From NCBI RefSeq assembly GCF_030936135.1, contig NC_082602.1, positions 30,569,965 through 30,633,964 of the forward strand: a stretch of 64,000 nt of DNA, given 5' to 3'. Shown here one piece after another: positions 26,501-49,769 of this stretch; the first letter of the stretch is position 1, and each line of letters begins with the position of its first letter. Position numbers and translations under genes: made by a program. Source of the DNA: Gavia stellata (taxonomy: Eukaryota > Chordata > Aves > Gaviiformes > Gaviidae). The notes below the pieces were generated by a model. That model saw only the letters and a program-made list of their open reading frames with translations, had not been told where the DNA came from and did no database searches.

Positions 26501-29500
26501 TTGAAGGAGGAAGGGAACATGTGGCATTTGTTGTCCTGGAGAGGAACATCTTTCCAAACTACTTGTTACTAGCCACAGGATTAAGGCTTGGAAGAGAAGT
26601 CAAAAATGTCTGCATGATTGAACTTATTTCACTCACACCTGCTATTCCTGAGTGATGTAGGCTATTTTAAAATACCTGATAATAAAGTATCTACATTATT
26701 AGTTAATGAATGTATCCCCAAAGAAATTATTTCAAGGAAATTATGTTTGCTTTCATACGTTGCTTGCTTGCAGCAACACTGAATAATAATTATTATGGAT
26801 AATGTAAATAATCAGAACAGGCCAACGAAAGGACCAAGACATGGGGCAGCACTCAGTGGAGGGTGAGATGTCTTCACCAGATTTCATATGAGTGAGTGAG
26901 TCACTTCGCTCTTCTGTGTCACCTGTTGTCTGTTTATAGTACACCACTAACACCATCTCCTGGCCAGTTGGTGTCTGGAGTCAAGTCTCTATAAAGGTTT
27001 CTGAGAGCCTGGAATGAAAGGGATTGCAAACCTAGAAAATATTATATTTTCCATATCTTATATACATTCCTATTCATTGACTTTATATATGCCAAAATAA
27101 TACCAAAAGAAATCCCACAGAATTAGATGTAGAGTGCAGGCATTTCAACTACATTTTTTTTTTCCAAAGGGAATGTGTATCAGAATAGTCTGAAATAAGC
27201 TTACATTTTCAGACTGACCATTGATTTGGCAATACTTTGTTTTGGAGCCCACTGAGAAAACCAAAACTGAAATTAAGGAGAAGCCTGTGAAAACTGTTTC
27301 GAGTTCAGCAGTTTAAACCTTACACGCTTTCTGAAGCATCGCTAATGTATCTTCACCACCTATTGCTATCAAAGATTCAATATTTCCTGTTCTCATTTTT
27401 TACTCACTTTTTAGATATCAAGGCCATCCAAAGATGCAAAGAATAACTCTTCAACTTTATGTGCTTTTGCTACAGCCAAACAGTCAAAAGACCAAGGTCT
27501 GTCCAATTAACACTTACTGAATTTATCCAGCTGTTTTCAAACATTTAAGACAAGGCTTTGACATCTTCTTGATCTTTCAAAATCTTAAATATCTGTAGAT
27601 GTCCAACATAGCATGCTAAGGATTTACCTTGGAAATTGCTCAGGGGTTATTGTTCATATATATCAATTGGCCCAGACACCTTGCATTTCAAAATAATTTA
27701 AGTACTGACTCACAACTCAAGGAAAACACCTTCTTAGCTTTGGCTTTAGAGACCGTATTTCCAGAAAAATCAACAGACTCAGTAACTTGTATTTTTGCCT
27801 TTAAATTAATTCAGGAACATAGGGTCAACTTCTAATTTTAGCTAATCCCAGAATAAACAAACAGCAACAGAGCCTCCTGCGTCATTAACAGCATAATCAA
27901 TCTAGAGTCTTCAGCACAGTCTGTCCTAGAGAATTCAGTACTTGGAGCTACAGTGGGTTTCTGAGGAGAGTAACCCTATGAATCCCTTGGAAGGTAATCA
28001 GACTACTGTAATCCTGAGGGATTTTCATAGGAGAAGAGAACTGCAGTGTCATACTTTCTGGAATAGCTTGTAAGAAATATTATATGAATGTCTCTGGTGT
28101 ACCATAATTGCACACATTTTGCAAATGACCACAATGCTCTGTTCAGCAAGCTTAGATTGAAATGATCACTTTCTGCAGAGTGCATACTGCATCCAATTAC
28201 ATTACTGTGAGCCGCACTAGAAGACGGAAACGGTAATTTTAAAAGCTAGCAAATAGTACTTACGCTCATCATACAAGATGGTCACATTGATTTTGAGTGT
28301 ATCAATGCAACGCCAGCTACAGCCCAGCAGAAGAAAAAGAAAAGGTGTCAACTTTCTCAGCCTTGGCTATCAGAGGAAGCTTGTGAAAATCTCCAAAGAC
28401 CTGTATATGGGCAGTAACACAGACATCTTTTGCATTTAGTGTTTCAGTGATTCTCCAAGAAATCCTACCTTCAAACAGCCAATGAAAAAGGGAGATCTGG
28501 TTTTTGTTTGTGATTGGTTGAGTCATAAAGGCACGAGTATATGAACACCTAACTGAGTGCCTGCAGCCTCTCGACTCCATTGCTCTGCTTCATCCCACTA
28601 CATGGAGACTGTAACACCTCTCTACTACTGTAAAACATGGTGGAAAGAACCATCTCAATGTATATCATCATTAGTGTGTTGGTGCAATTGCAAGAAATCC
28701 TTTAACTAATCTGAAATTTGGTCTGTTATCTGTGGGAAGTCTCAGGAAGTGACCTTTTTGGAGGCTGAATGCACTCAAGGCTATGTCTTGAAAAAGCAGG
28801 AAGAAAAACTTTGTTTATGTCATCAGAAGAGGAAAATCCACTGAGACACTCAACTGGTGATGGATTGTGAGTCATCAAGTCATCGTTAATAAGCCATAAG
28901 GCCCAGTGTGAATGGTAAACTGATAAGCAGGGGGAGTTTAGTACTTTAGGTGGTAAAATAGCCTCTGAGATAAATGGGAGTTGTCTGTTCCAGAAGACAT
29001 GGCCTGACAGTCCAGGCAATTGTCCTGCAGCTTCTGAGAAAGCTTTTCGTGTTCACAGGACAGACCCATCCAAAGTTTGCTTGGATAGCTTCTCCTCCAA
29101 GCTGCTTACTGTTTCCATGACACAGGGGAAATAAGAACAGTATGGCCAGCTCAAGAGCCCTACGCTGGGCTTTGCCTTTCTGTGGCTCAGTTCCATTATC
29201 TGCAAAACAGAGATAATGGTACTAAGATCGTGAAAAGCATTATTATGATCACTTTACAAGCACAGCACAAGCTAATTAATACAGTTAAGTTTGATACATG
29301 TAGCTCTCAAAGCCATGTAATTCTTTATAACAAACAGATCCCTTTCACAGCAAGAGAGACTGTCTCCAAGCATGATGCTATCAGACTGCTGAAAAATCAC
29401 AAACTTTTAAAAATGGGGACAACACTAGTATAATGGATACAGTGTGCTAAGAAAAGTAGGTCTAAGAATGAACTAGCGGGATTATGTAGCTTGGGAAACC

Positions 29501-30468
29501 AAACTGTGATTCTAATCAGCAGCTGCTATTGATAGAAGTGCAGAGGTTTGTGTTTGATTTGAGATGGCAGCACTATAGATACTGAAAGATTATTTCATAG
29601 GGAAAATGAATGGATCTTAACTCTTCAAAGGATAGGAATTATGGTGAGCATTTCTAGAACCCGATTTTTACCAGTTGTTCACGTGTGCCATCCTATCCAG
29701 ATCCTACAAAGCACGTTTATAATTCAGCTGGCTCAGACCACCAGGTAATCAGGACGTTGGAGACAGGCTCTGTAGCTCAGTTAAGGGTAGAGGTGTTATG
29801 GAGGGAGCAGGAGGACTCCAGGCTCCCAGGGCAATACAGATTGCAAATCTGAGGAAAGGTTTCTGTGCTTGGGAACGTGAATGGATGGAGGCACTTCTGC
29901 GCTAGGTGGCAATCAAATCCTTTAGTGTAATTCTGCATTCCTCCTGCTTCTGAAATTTCTTTATCAGTTTGCCTCTGCATTTTTCTTTGCTTTATTTTTT
30001 CTTACTTAACCATATTTTTAAAACAAGCAGCATAAATTTAGGGTCAGTTCCTCAGCAGTCAATGGAACTGCCACTGAGGGACACCAGAGGAGAAATTTGC
30101 CTTTAATATATTTTTAATGCCTCACTGCACTGCAGTTCTTTTTTTGTCAGCTTTTCTGTAGCAAAGCATGTAGGCTGGGTGAGCAGCATTATTAATGGAC
30201 AACACATCACGGCCAGGGATCAGGCAGAAGATCAGAGAGCTGCTACAGACTCTCAAAGTTGCAGTGACCTACCCCAACTCAAGCCGAGAAGCATCATATT
30301 GCTGCAACCTTCCCAGCACTAGTGGGATAACGTCCAGAAAAGAGAGCATTACTGGAGCAAGAAGAGCAATGGTTACTGTGTCAGAGCCAGCTGACAACCT
30401 GAGAAGATTAAAGTAATGAATGACACAAAGAGTCCATTCTACCTTCTTTCTCACCTTCCTCTTGAAAT

Positions 30469-30495
30469 CCTCCCCCCCCCCACCCCCCCCGCCCC
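30469..30495. repeat. C-rich low-complexity tract
   Basis: This tract is nearly pure C on the plus strand, broken only by single A, T or G bases. On the minus strand it is a G-run tract that could form G-quadruplex structure. It is also a place where sequencing length errors are likely. Confidence 0.75.
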
Positions 30496-32135
30496 ACACT
30501 GCCAAGAGATCAAGACCTGTTGTTGAGATAACAAGAACTAAAAGGCTTACAAGGTGTTATACAGGACGGCATGGTTGAGATCCAAAAAAGCACTTAAGCA
30601 CCTCGGAAGCCATTTAGGCCACATTCAGGTGATTCCAGAATGCTATTCCCCTGCAACATTATTCTGCTACAAAACACTTAATACATGTATTCTCAAAAGA
30701 AAATGCCTGCAGTTCTGCTATGGCACAGACCAAGTGGGACAGCAGCACTGATTACAGCTGAGCCCAGCAGCCACAGCCACAGCCTCTTCAAAGGACAGCT
30801 GGAGGAGAAGGCCTAGTGGTCAGAGCCCTTGCCAAGGGGTATGGGAGATCCAGATGCAATTCTCCTCGCCTGTAGAGTTCAAAGCTATCTTTCCCAAGAA
30901 GTGCTCTAACTTCTACCTAGAAGCTAGCCTTGGGCACTCAATGAACAATTTGAGGGCACTGTGCCGAATGGAGCGGGCTCAGGCACGTGTGCCACAGAGC
31001 GTGCAGGGGTGCTTAGACTTCCAAGGCAGACCAAAAATGAATGTCAAGTCAACCAGAGCAGTGTGCCTGGTTGGTCTCAATTCAGATGCCCACACACAGA
31101 CATCCAGTACCATTTAAGATGCCCTTGAGTACCCTGCCTGGCCTCCAGATCCCACTCCAAAAGCGCGTGAGTCCTGTGTCACAGCTGCGGATATCTTGGC
31201 CACCTTATAGCACCTGTTAATGCAATACATGCCTCATTTAGGCAAATGAATCAAGTGCCTGGCAAGTTGAGGCATCTCCAAAATGTGGCAGTCCAAGGAT
31301 GGTTGTGGTCTCACGTGACCAGTGTAAGTCATCAGTTCCAGTCTCGCATGACCTGTTTTACGTGTCTCATGCCTTTAGTAAGTCAAGCCCCGTGCCTTTA
31401 TTAAATCAAGCCCCAAATCCTTATCCTGCATAACTAGATAGCTCCAAGACAGCCCATAAAAAAATATGCCAAATAAAACACTTACCCACACAAAGGCTTC
31501 AAGGAAACTCAGCTGGAAAATGATGCTTTGTTCCAACAGTAGCGAACTCCACGCAGAGCTTTGCTGGAGAAGCTTCCAGAGAATAATGCTCTGAATATGC
31601 TGGCAAAGCTAAACAGCAACAGGATAAAGCATTCAAATGAACATGAAATATGATTATTTACTTCAGCTGCAGTTCTGTGCTCGGTGAGATTTGGTGTTGT
31701 AAATGTCTGTGTGAATGCCTTGGACAGCAGAAATGTTAAGGGAATGCTTCTTCAGCTGAGCGTCTGTGCTCACCCACACCCCAGGGAGTGCATGTACCAA
31801 CAGCAGCACTGTCTCGCCAAGTGTATGGCTGCAGGTGATTGCTGAAAAATTATGATTCAGCATTGCGTAGTTACATAGACAGACAGGTGATGCATGAGGA
31901 AGTTTAGAGCAGAAGACTGTCTCCTCTGGTGGCCCAAACCTCCATCTCTGATTTTTATGTGACACCCTCTTCCACAAACACCATTTCATCTAATTTCCCC
32001 TGCTTCTGATTTGTTTTGTGCAGTTATTGAAGAATGTCAGCCACCTGAGGACTTAGGGTGCAGGGTATCTGTGGGTTCCAGGTGTTCTGTTACGCAGCTG
32101 CATGGTTCCATCATCTGCTCACAAGGCTGAAACTT

Positions 32136-32289
32136 CATAGAATAGAATCATAAAACCATTTAGGTTGGAAAAGACCTTTAAGATTGAGTCCAACCATAAA
32201 CCTAACACTGCCAAGGCCACCAGTAAACCATGTCCCTAAGTGCCACATCTACACATCTTTTAAATACCTCCAGGGATGGTGGCTCAATC
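32136..32289 (-). mobile_element. CR1 LINE 3'-end fragment
   Basis: This is the reverse complement of a CR1 3' terminus: an imperfect agaatagaatcata tail, then ttaggttggaaaagacctttaag, the CR1 3'-UTR signature, followed by ctaacactgccaaggccacc. It is about 150 bp and heavily 5'-truncated, with no coding capacity. Divergence from the CR1 copies at 50.9 and 53.5 kb suggests an older insertion. Confidence 0.88.
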
Positions 32290-34399
32290 GTGCTGAAGTA
32301 AGTGACCAACCACGTGCCACGAGTAACTAACTATTGGAAAGGTATTTTCTATAAAAGGCAAAACAATGCTGAAATCCATAAAGTATTTATGACTCGAGGC
32401 AATGAGTCTACACAGCACAGCTCACTGTAGACTTAGGATCCAGGACAAGTTTGGCTGTACCAACACAGTGCCGCATTTCCAACAGGACCCGCTAACTCAG
32501 ATCAGGCCCAATATAAATGCAGTTACCATGCGTCCAGACCCAGCATGGATGTCTCCATGCCTGTGGGATAAATACATTCCCTCTCTCAGACAAAACTGAG
32601 TATGCCAGGTTTTGGTACGTGGTTGGAAACACCATCATCAATACATTACAGCCTCTAGGTGAGTGTCACCAGATCTCACTCCTCCTGGAATCAGCTAGCT
32701 ATCTTCATTGCTCCTCATTAACCCATAAAGTCCTTCCATATAGCTAAGGGGTTCTTCAGGTTTATTGTCCTATCCAAAACAATGAAAATTGGATGTCACA
32801 ATACCCCTTGCAGATTCAAACAGCAGAAGCGCATTTTCTACATTCAAGAACCAGGCAGTAGATATTCGCACAGCTTTCCATCAGAATGCAAGGAACAAAG
32901 CTGGAGAGACAAGCTGCCCTTGTAGGTGAAATTCACAACAAGGCCTTCATTTGCTCTTTGTCAAAATCTTTACAGATACCGAGATTGCTGAGATTATTCA
33001 ATGGGCTTGGAAAGAGTCAGGGAAATGCAACAAACCTCAGTGGTCTGCTTTGCAATTTAATGGCTTTCCTTTTTCTGTGTGTGCAATTACTGAGAGAAAC
33101 CTAACCCTTCCCCAAGCCTTCACCTTTGATCAGAGCAGGTATCAAATGCTGTTTGGCTTAGGTACATTTTGTGCTTGTTTCTTATGCAAATGCAAACTAC
33201 TATACACCAGCTGGCACTTTTGCCAAATTCGTTTCATGGATTTCATTCTGTTTTCTACCTTTTACCTAAAAGGGGTATTATGTACATGGAGATTACTTTT
33301 CTGTGAGAAGATAGTGAGAGATTTATTTTCTTTCAAAAATTATGGGACTAGATCCATCTTGGAGTAATTCCACTGAAACCTGTAGCCTTACCCCAATGAT
33401 TATTTAATTACATTATTTGCTAAAAATCATCAGAACAAAGCTAACCTGTGTTTCAGGTGCGTTGTTAATGTTATGGCGAGGCTGACCACTTATATCATTT
33501 TTAGCAAGGCATTTACACTATGCCCAATCAAGGTTAGCCAAATATCTTATGCTCCAAATTAGCCCTGTGTGGGCAGACCTGAGAGACCAAGTCCAACCCC
33601 AGGGCTGAATCTGATCGCTTGAGCTTGAAGAATTGGTTTGTACAAGGTTGTGAGGCCTTTCTTATGCCCAAAGTCACAAGCTTTCTTCTGCAAACCCTTC
33701 CCTTGTTTCTGGGCTGTATATACTTGACAACAGGGTGGCTCATAATGTCTCACCAGTCCCTGGTTTCACGTTCCAGACCAAATACACACTCACACACACA
33801 GAAAGACAAAAAAAAGTGAATGTTTACATGGTCTCTATTCAGTCAGAGTTGGGCTTTGGAAATAAAATTTGGGCTTCAGTGCCTGCAAGAAGGATTTGGG
33901 GTGAGGATATAAAACAGACACCTGGAGTTAAATCTTCCTTATTTCAGGATTTCTGATGAGGATAATCCCTAGTTAGGTCACACCAAATCATTTATGAGCT
34001 TTGGTTCTTGTTCAGTGGATTATTCTTTAATTCAATTAAAATAACAACAAACCCTGACCAACAGATTTTATCCACCTGTACACCTTTAAGTAATCTCATT
34101 TAAATCAGAATGTGATGGCTTATAGGATTTGGCTCACAAGAATAGTGGGAGCAGCCTATTTAACATTATGTGCTTCCTATTGCAATCCTTACAAAGCTTC
34201 AGGTCTAGCTTCAGGTTTAGTATTTAAACTAAACACAGAACTTTATAGGCTTTTTAACCTTTCTTTAGAGCTTTGGATCAGTTTGCAAGAAGCAGAAGTC
34301 ACCCTAATTACTTATAAATATTTTCATATCATTGTAGATTCACCCTCACACCATCGTTACTGGGTGAGAGCTAGCATCCTTTACAATGCATGGTGCAGT

Positions 34400-35092
34400 C
34401 ATGGCCATGCTTTCCTATAGTGTGGCCAGCAGGATCATGCCTCTGTACTCGTGTCTGGTGAGGCCGCACCTCGAATACTGTGTTCAGTTTTGGGCCCCTC
34501 ACTACAAGAAGGACACTGAGGTGCTGGAGCGTGTCCAGAGAAGGGCGACGAAGCTGGTGAGGGGTCTGGAGCACAAGTCTTATGAGGAGCGGCTGAGGGA
34601 ACTGGCATTGTTTAGCCTGGAGAAGAGGAGGCTGAGGGGAGACCTTATCGCTCTCTACAATTACCTGAAAGGGGGTTGCAGAGAGGTGGGTGTTGGTCTC
34701 TTCTCCCAGGTGACCAGTGACAGGACTAGAGGAAATGGCCTCAAGTTGCGCCAGGGGAGGTTCAGGCTGGATATTAGGAAAAAGTTCTTTACTGAGAGAG
34801 CAGTGAAACATTGGAACAGGCTGCCCAGGGAGGTGGTGGAGTCACCCTCACTGGAGGTGTTCAAGGAGCGTGTGGATGTGGCATTGTGGGATGTGGCTTG
34901 ATGGGCATGGTGCTGTGTGGTGTGGGTGGGTTGTTTTTGGTGTGGGTTGTGGTGTGTTTTGTGGTTTGTGGGTGGTTTTGGTTTTTTGTGGGTGTGTGGG
35001 GGGTTTTTTTGGTTTTTTTTTTTTTGGTTGGACTTGATGATCTTACAGGTCTTTTCCAACCTTAGTGATTCTGTGATTCTGTGATTCTGTAA
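34400..35092 (+). mobile_element. CR1 LINE fragment, ORF2 C-terminus and 3' UTR
   Basis: This is a 5'-truncated CR1 on the plus strand. The frame at about 34400-34901 encodes the C-terminal part of CR1 ORF2 downstream of the reverse-transcriptase active site. Recognisable blocks are [37 protein letters not shown] and [17 protein letters not shown], and they align with the CR1 at 53.5 kb. The 3' UTR ends with ggttggacttgatgatctta and three copies of an attctgtg-type tail (about 35065-35090). A G/T-only low-complexity stretch at 34910-35030 separates the ORF end from the conserved 3' terminus. No catalytic motif remains, so it cannot mobilise itself. Confidence 0.93.
34910..35030 (+). repeat. 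G/T-rich low-complexity stretch inside the CR1 3' UTR
   Basis: About 120 bases consist almost only of G and T (tgtggtgtgggtgggttg type, ending in runs of G and T). They lie between the CR1 stop codon and its conserved 3' terminus. The other CR1 copies here have a short, less biased spacer at this place, so this looks like expansion in or before insertion of this copy. Confidence 0.8.
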
Positions 35093-36340
35093 TGCCATCT
35101 GGCTTGAGACACTCCTTGTAGTCTGGATTTAGAACACTGAATGTTCTCCTGAAAGTGGGTCCATAAACCTCACCCACAGGAACACCCACAGGAGAGCTGC
35201 AAACTCATTGCCCAGCATCTCAGGTTAAGGTCAGGGCCACTGTTCTCTGGCATCCCTCTCCCTCCTCCCTCAAAACCTCCAGACTAATGTCAACTGGAAA
35301 AAGCTTTACTGCTGCATAACTTCATATACCAAAAGTTGCTTGAGAGAGGGCAGACTCGCACCATAACCCTGCCATGGATGGGGCAGAATGAGGCCCCATA
35401 GAAGGAGACACCAAAATCACCTCTGAGGAGCCCCACAGGACTGGGTCCCACAGGCGAGGTCAGTGAGATCCTCAGTGTTTTGTGATTCAAGCCAGAGATC
35501 AGAGCATATGTAAGTCAACAGCACTTGGATCTGGGTGGATACACACATGCCCAAAGTTGAGGTCATGCCATCTTACATGGCAAGACTGTTTATGGCCCGT
35601 GTTTTTTATGCAGGCATGTAAAATAGCAGTAGCATACTCATGTCCTGTTTCTGGGCCTACCACTAAAAGCTAACACAAACAGGATGTAATAGGTCACCAG
35701 AACATCTTAGCAGCTGACCAAGACTGTCATATGGCAACCACATGACTGATGGTCATACGAAGAGCAAATTTGTTTCAGTTTTCTGTGCAATGGTCAATTT
35801 TGCACATTCTATAGTGTAATAGTTAATGAATATTACATAGTCTTACACACACATAGTATTATGCAGTAGAATTACATAGCATGATACTTAGGCTTATGGA
35901 AGAGCCTACCTAAACTCAGATTACATGCCTGTGAACTTTTAGAAAAAATAAGTAAATAAAACAACCCCAAAGGTGGTATATCATCTGTGGAAATTACCTT
36001 TGTCCACTTGACATTGTCAAGAAGCCACTCAAGACAGGCATCTAATTCCTATAAAACCCTATAAATACAATTTCACTGAATTCTAGAAGGCAGCTGTTGT
36101 TTTACCTCTGCAGAAATTCTGCATTTCCCTAAAACAAAAATTTTGTGCCAGTTATATACCTTCAGCAGGTTTCTGTTCAATTATTTTCAAGATCTGTAAA
36201 AAGCCACCACAGAAAGTCTTCTAAAAATCAAATAGCAGCAATACAGTCCCATCTAGGAGAAGAGAACTGCTTTTCTATAACTCTTTTTTTTCCTCCCACA
36301 CTGGACAATACTGGCGGGTTGAGATTTAACCAGAGATGGG
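35093..36340. other. Intergenic, upstream of TECTB
   Basis: No gene or repeat is recognised. It is the stretch immediately upstream of the inferred TECTB promoter, so proximal regulatory sequence is expected here. Confidence 0.4.
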
Positions 36341-36358
36341 CTCCTTTTACAAGATTGC

Positions 36359-36368
36359 TTATATAAAG
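36359..36368 (+). promoter_or_regulatory. TECTB: Probable TECTB TATA box
   Basis: A strong TATA element (TTATATAAAG) lies about 1 kb upstream of the TECTB start codon on the coding strand. Transcription would begin near 36390. A TATA-driven promoter without a CpG island suits a gene expressed in a few inner-ear supporting cells. The link to TECTB is inferred from position, strand and the plausible leader exon that follows. Confidence 0.5.
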
Positions 36369-36389
36369 CGAAGATAACACTAGCTGGGT

Positions 36390-36488
36390 TCATTTGAAAG
36401 AGGACATCTTGGGACGAGCCGACAGTGCAGCTATTGGAATAAGACCGGAGTGAAAATCTGAAATACTTAGCCTCTTCCTGTCTCGTAG
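36390..36488 (+). other. TECTB: Candidate non-coding first exon of TECTB
   Basis: This runs from the predicted start about 25-30 bases downstream of the TATA box to a TAG|GTATTA donor at 36489. It would splice to the acceptor ending at 37368 (polypyrimidine tract, then gtccgcag), leaving 13 bases of leader before the ATG. Both ends are predictions. Confidence 0.35.
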
Positions 36489-37381
36489 GTATTATACTTA
36501 ATTTCTTGTAGAATGCATAGGATTATAATTAGAAGGAACTGTCACTGAAATGTATTGTATGAGCATTTTATAAATATATATTTTTGAATAGAGGCTGAGT
36601 GAGAATGTTGAAATTTATTCTTTTTGTTGGAAATACTTAATCAGGAAGATTTTTTTTCTTTACCTAAATGATATTTGTTACTTCTGACAGTCTGCTCAGT
36701 GATGTGTATAGGAGGGCAGACACTGAAGAGTGTCTACAAAGGGAAAATATGAGAATTCCAGTCCCAATGCCACAGGCTCTATATGCTTCTCCCTGTGGGA
36801 AACAGCTTGCAGGTTTGAGGCCCGAAGTGAAAACATTAATTACTGCTATGTATGTTCTCCTGAAAACTCATTATTTAGTAGTAAAGGAGAAAATGTGTAA
36901 TTTGCCAAACCTGAACTACATGAAGTTAAGATCAGGATAGCCATCAACACAGAGAATAGTTTCAGCATTAAATTTATAAGCACAATATCTATGTTATTGC
37001 ATCGTATTTCTTCTAGTAATTTCTATTCTCTCTTTTTTCAGATCCCCTTGTTTCAGTTTCATTTGGTATATACTAACACTTTAGGTTTAGACTCTTTAAA
37101 AGAACAAAGAAAACCTAGAATAATTCAAAGCCACCACTAAACTAAAATAGTAAATTTGTCAAAATAGTGACCCAGTGGTAATAATGGTCTTGGAAATATT
37201 TATCCAGTAGATGCAATTAAGTTGTGCGACAGAATATCGGTAATGTTATTTCTTTCTCTCTGCAAGGACATGTTTAACAGTAGCTGTAGTTTTGGGTCTA
37301 CACCCGAAGCATTTTTTTTTATTTCCAATTTTAAAGACAATTTCAGCTTTTATTCTCTGTGTCCGCAGATCATTGCAAGAA

Positions 37382-46954
<9,573 letters not shown>

Positions 46955-47084
46955 AACACAGCCTCGCTGTGTTTCTTAACTTTTCCCAATCCTGTTTGGA
47001 CCTGGACTTCTTTACTAAAGATGTTTATTTTACAGACAAAAAACGAAAGTCACAAAAAATCCTTGTGCACCATTTTACCAGATA

Positions 47085-47090
47085 AATAAA
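47085..47090 (+). terminator. TECTB: TECTB polyadenylation signal
   Basis: AATAAA about 130 bases after the TECTB stop codon; it is the first canonical signal downstream. This gives a short 3' UTR (about 46955-47110). Confidence 0.75.
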
Positions 47091-47110
47091 ACATTCCATG
47101 AGCTTTGTGC

Positions 47111-49769
47111 CTCAAATACTGGAGAATCCCAAAGCACATTTGCCTCTCCTCAGTCTCTACAGGCATTTTAAACTAGTGAAAACCCAAGGGTTATGTATTC
47201 TACTGATGACTCCTTTTAAAGAGCTGTGATGCCAACAGTATTTGTTTCTACAAGGAACATAGGGATATGCAAACTCAGCATTTTTCAACACCAAATTTAT
47301 CTTCAGGGTACCCCTCCCCTGTCAGTCTCAGTGTGGTACCAAACTCCCCTCCAGGCCTGGTTTTGCAAGGTCCTAGCTTGATCTGTGAAACCTTTGAACA
47401 AGACGAAAACTAACCTAACATGTCAAGGATGGGAGAAAAGGATGCTTTTTATGTGGCAATAGTTAGAAGGTCCTCAGAATTAATTACCTGACATTTCTTT
47501 CCTGCTTCTCAGCATTGTCAGTATTGATTGGTTGGGTTAAGTAGAGTACGACACATGCTGCAGTAGGTACAATACTGTTGGGAGTAGAATGTCTTGATGA
47601 CTGGACAGGCTCAGTGTTGGATAGCTGCATGATGTGGATGCAAATTAAGCACATCTGAGGTTGGAAAACAAGCTAATGAGCTTTATACTTCTTTGAAGAC
47701 ATAGCTGGTGTCAGATACAACAGGCTCCAGGTATTAGCTCTGTACCTGAGTAACAACAGGTATTAAACAGCAAAAAGAAATCACTAGAATGGGAAACCAT
47801 GATTTCTAAAGCGCAGGAAATACCAGGACATTAAACAATTTCCCAGCAAGAATGATGGTAGATTCCTTACTTCCAGTAATTACTAAAATAATATTGAACA
47901 AAACTCTTGAAAGTGTAAGAAACATTTCTAGGCCTTGTGAAAGAGAGAACAATAACTACAGCTGTTACACTTCCTATTAATGAACACAGTAGGTGTACCT
48001 GTGTCTGTACATACTGCAGCATAAGCACATTATAGATTTTTTGTTATTGTTTGTAGAGAGGAAACCTGAATAATTCTATTAGAGTAAGGATTTTAAGCAC
48101 CCTGTTCTTTTTGAAACCTCATTGTTATGAAGATAATGCACAGCTAGAACATGCATACATTACAGCCACAGTTTTCAAATACACACAGATCCTCTATTGG
48201 ATGGACTCTATTTGCTCCTCTAGGTGTAATCTCAGTCCATATGTATTTATAAGTAACTGAGAAAAATAAAGCTGTTTAGAAGCTGAAATTACGGCAGACA
48301 GCATCCACCCTGAGAGCCTGCAGAAAAACGGCCCATTGTGATGGCATGCATTTAGCCATTACATACAACAGAGGGCACTCTGTTGACAGAATTGTCTTAG
48401 ACAGACCAGAGTTGGAAGATCTGACATTTCCAAGTACCACTTAGTGGTACAAGTTTCTAAAGCAGAGCAGAGCTATTGCGTGTTTTGAGCACCGCAGGAC
48501 GTTTTGGTCAGAGACAATGACCCTGCAGGTTTTTCTCTCCCGCTTGCTGCTTTTCCTCCCTTTCCCCTTCCCTCCTCCCACTAACACCCCAAGTTTCAAT
48601 ACCTGCCAAGTGGCTTTACCTCTTCAAATTCTTGTCCTTGCCAAATGAGATTAACATGTTGACTTCTTCACCAAAGCCTGTTTCTTTTGCCTTGCCTTTG
48701 CAACAGTAACTGATCTCCTATCATGGCTATTTTGTGCAGAAAGCCTTGAACTGTTTCCTTGGTAGGTTGATTAATTTTCTTCCTGATTATGCAATAAGTG
48801 TTGCTTTGGAACAAACCTTGCAGGATTGCAGCAGCTGTGAAGTGTGCCTGTGAATTCCCAGGTCACCTCCCTGCCCACTGTGGGATGGAGCCTCTGGGCA
48901 TACATGTCTCCTGTATGTGTTACTGTACTGAGTGGGACTCATGCAGCCAGTGAGCTGTGGTTGCGGGATGGGCAAAGCCCTATTATCAATCCATGTCTGG
49001 ATCACTATCTCCCTACAGTCCAGAAATGGTTTATTGCTAAAAAAACCCTAACAAAACACAACTGAAAATCAGCTCCCAGAGGTGACTGTGAAAAGCCCCA
49101 TCTACCAGAGAAGGCAGCAACTATGAACAGGTTTTAGCTCCAGAAATACTGTTCCTTAAGAAAGCATAAGTTGTCCATCCTAAATAGCTTGCATAAAAAA
49201 TATGGACTATAATTCACCTTCTTTTTTCCTAACCTGCATATGGCTTATCACTATTTATTCCACTAAATAACTATTTATGCTGCCAGTATCAGAAAACCCA
49301 GTGATTGCAAAAGATTTTAGCACAAGCTGAAGCTTGATAGACTTCATCATGTCAGATGCACTATAATGATTGATCTTTTTCATCTGGGGAGGCATGAAGA
49401 TGCTTGCCTTGCTCTCTGCATCTGAAAGTCCAGCTCAAGGCTGGTCATGGAAATACAGGGAAAGGAAGGTTAGTTACAGGCAACGCAGATAGTGTGTTTA
49501 GAACCCAACATTCATTTTCCCAAAGATTACAGTTTGGTTTTGTCCCAATTATTCCTCCCATTTAGATGAACTCTAATGAGGAATGAGTTTTGACATGCTT
49601 TCCTTCTCATAGTTTAGCATCGCAATGCTGAAGCGCAAGGCCACTGAGGTCATGGCAAGAAGTAGGAGAGAAATGAACATACACAGGTGTCAAGATGGTA
49701 ACAACACAGGTTGCAGCACCATATCGCTAGTACAGTAACACACATTTACACAATATTTTGTTCATTAAA
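47111..49769. other. Intergenic between convergent TECTB and GUCY2G
   Basis: No exon, repeat or RNA gene is recognised. Any remaining 3' exon or 3' UTR of the GUCY2G pseudogene would lie in the right part of this stretch but cannot be distinguished. Confidence 0.4.

Larger units (their letters stand above)
5067..32135. other. Large intergenic region, no gene recognised
   Basis: This is about 27 kb of mostly AT-rich unique-looking DNA between GPAM and TECTB. The scattered ORFs (60-143 codons on both strands) show no domains I recognise and no consistent exon chains. Simple sequence includes a T-run near 8529-8542 and a C-rich tract near 30469-30495. In human the same interval has no protein-coding gene. 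Distal regulatory elements for GPAM or TECTB would be expected here but cannot be identified from one sequence. Confidence 0.5.

Noticed and set aside
34661..35098. 145-codon minus-strand ORF rich in His, Lys, Pro and Thr
   Set aside because: It is the antisense of the G/T-rich stretch and the CR1 ORF, not a gene.
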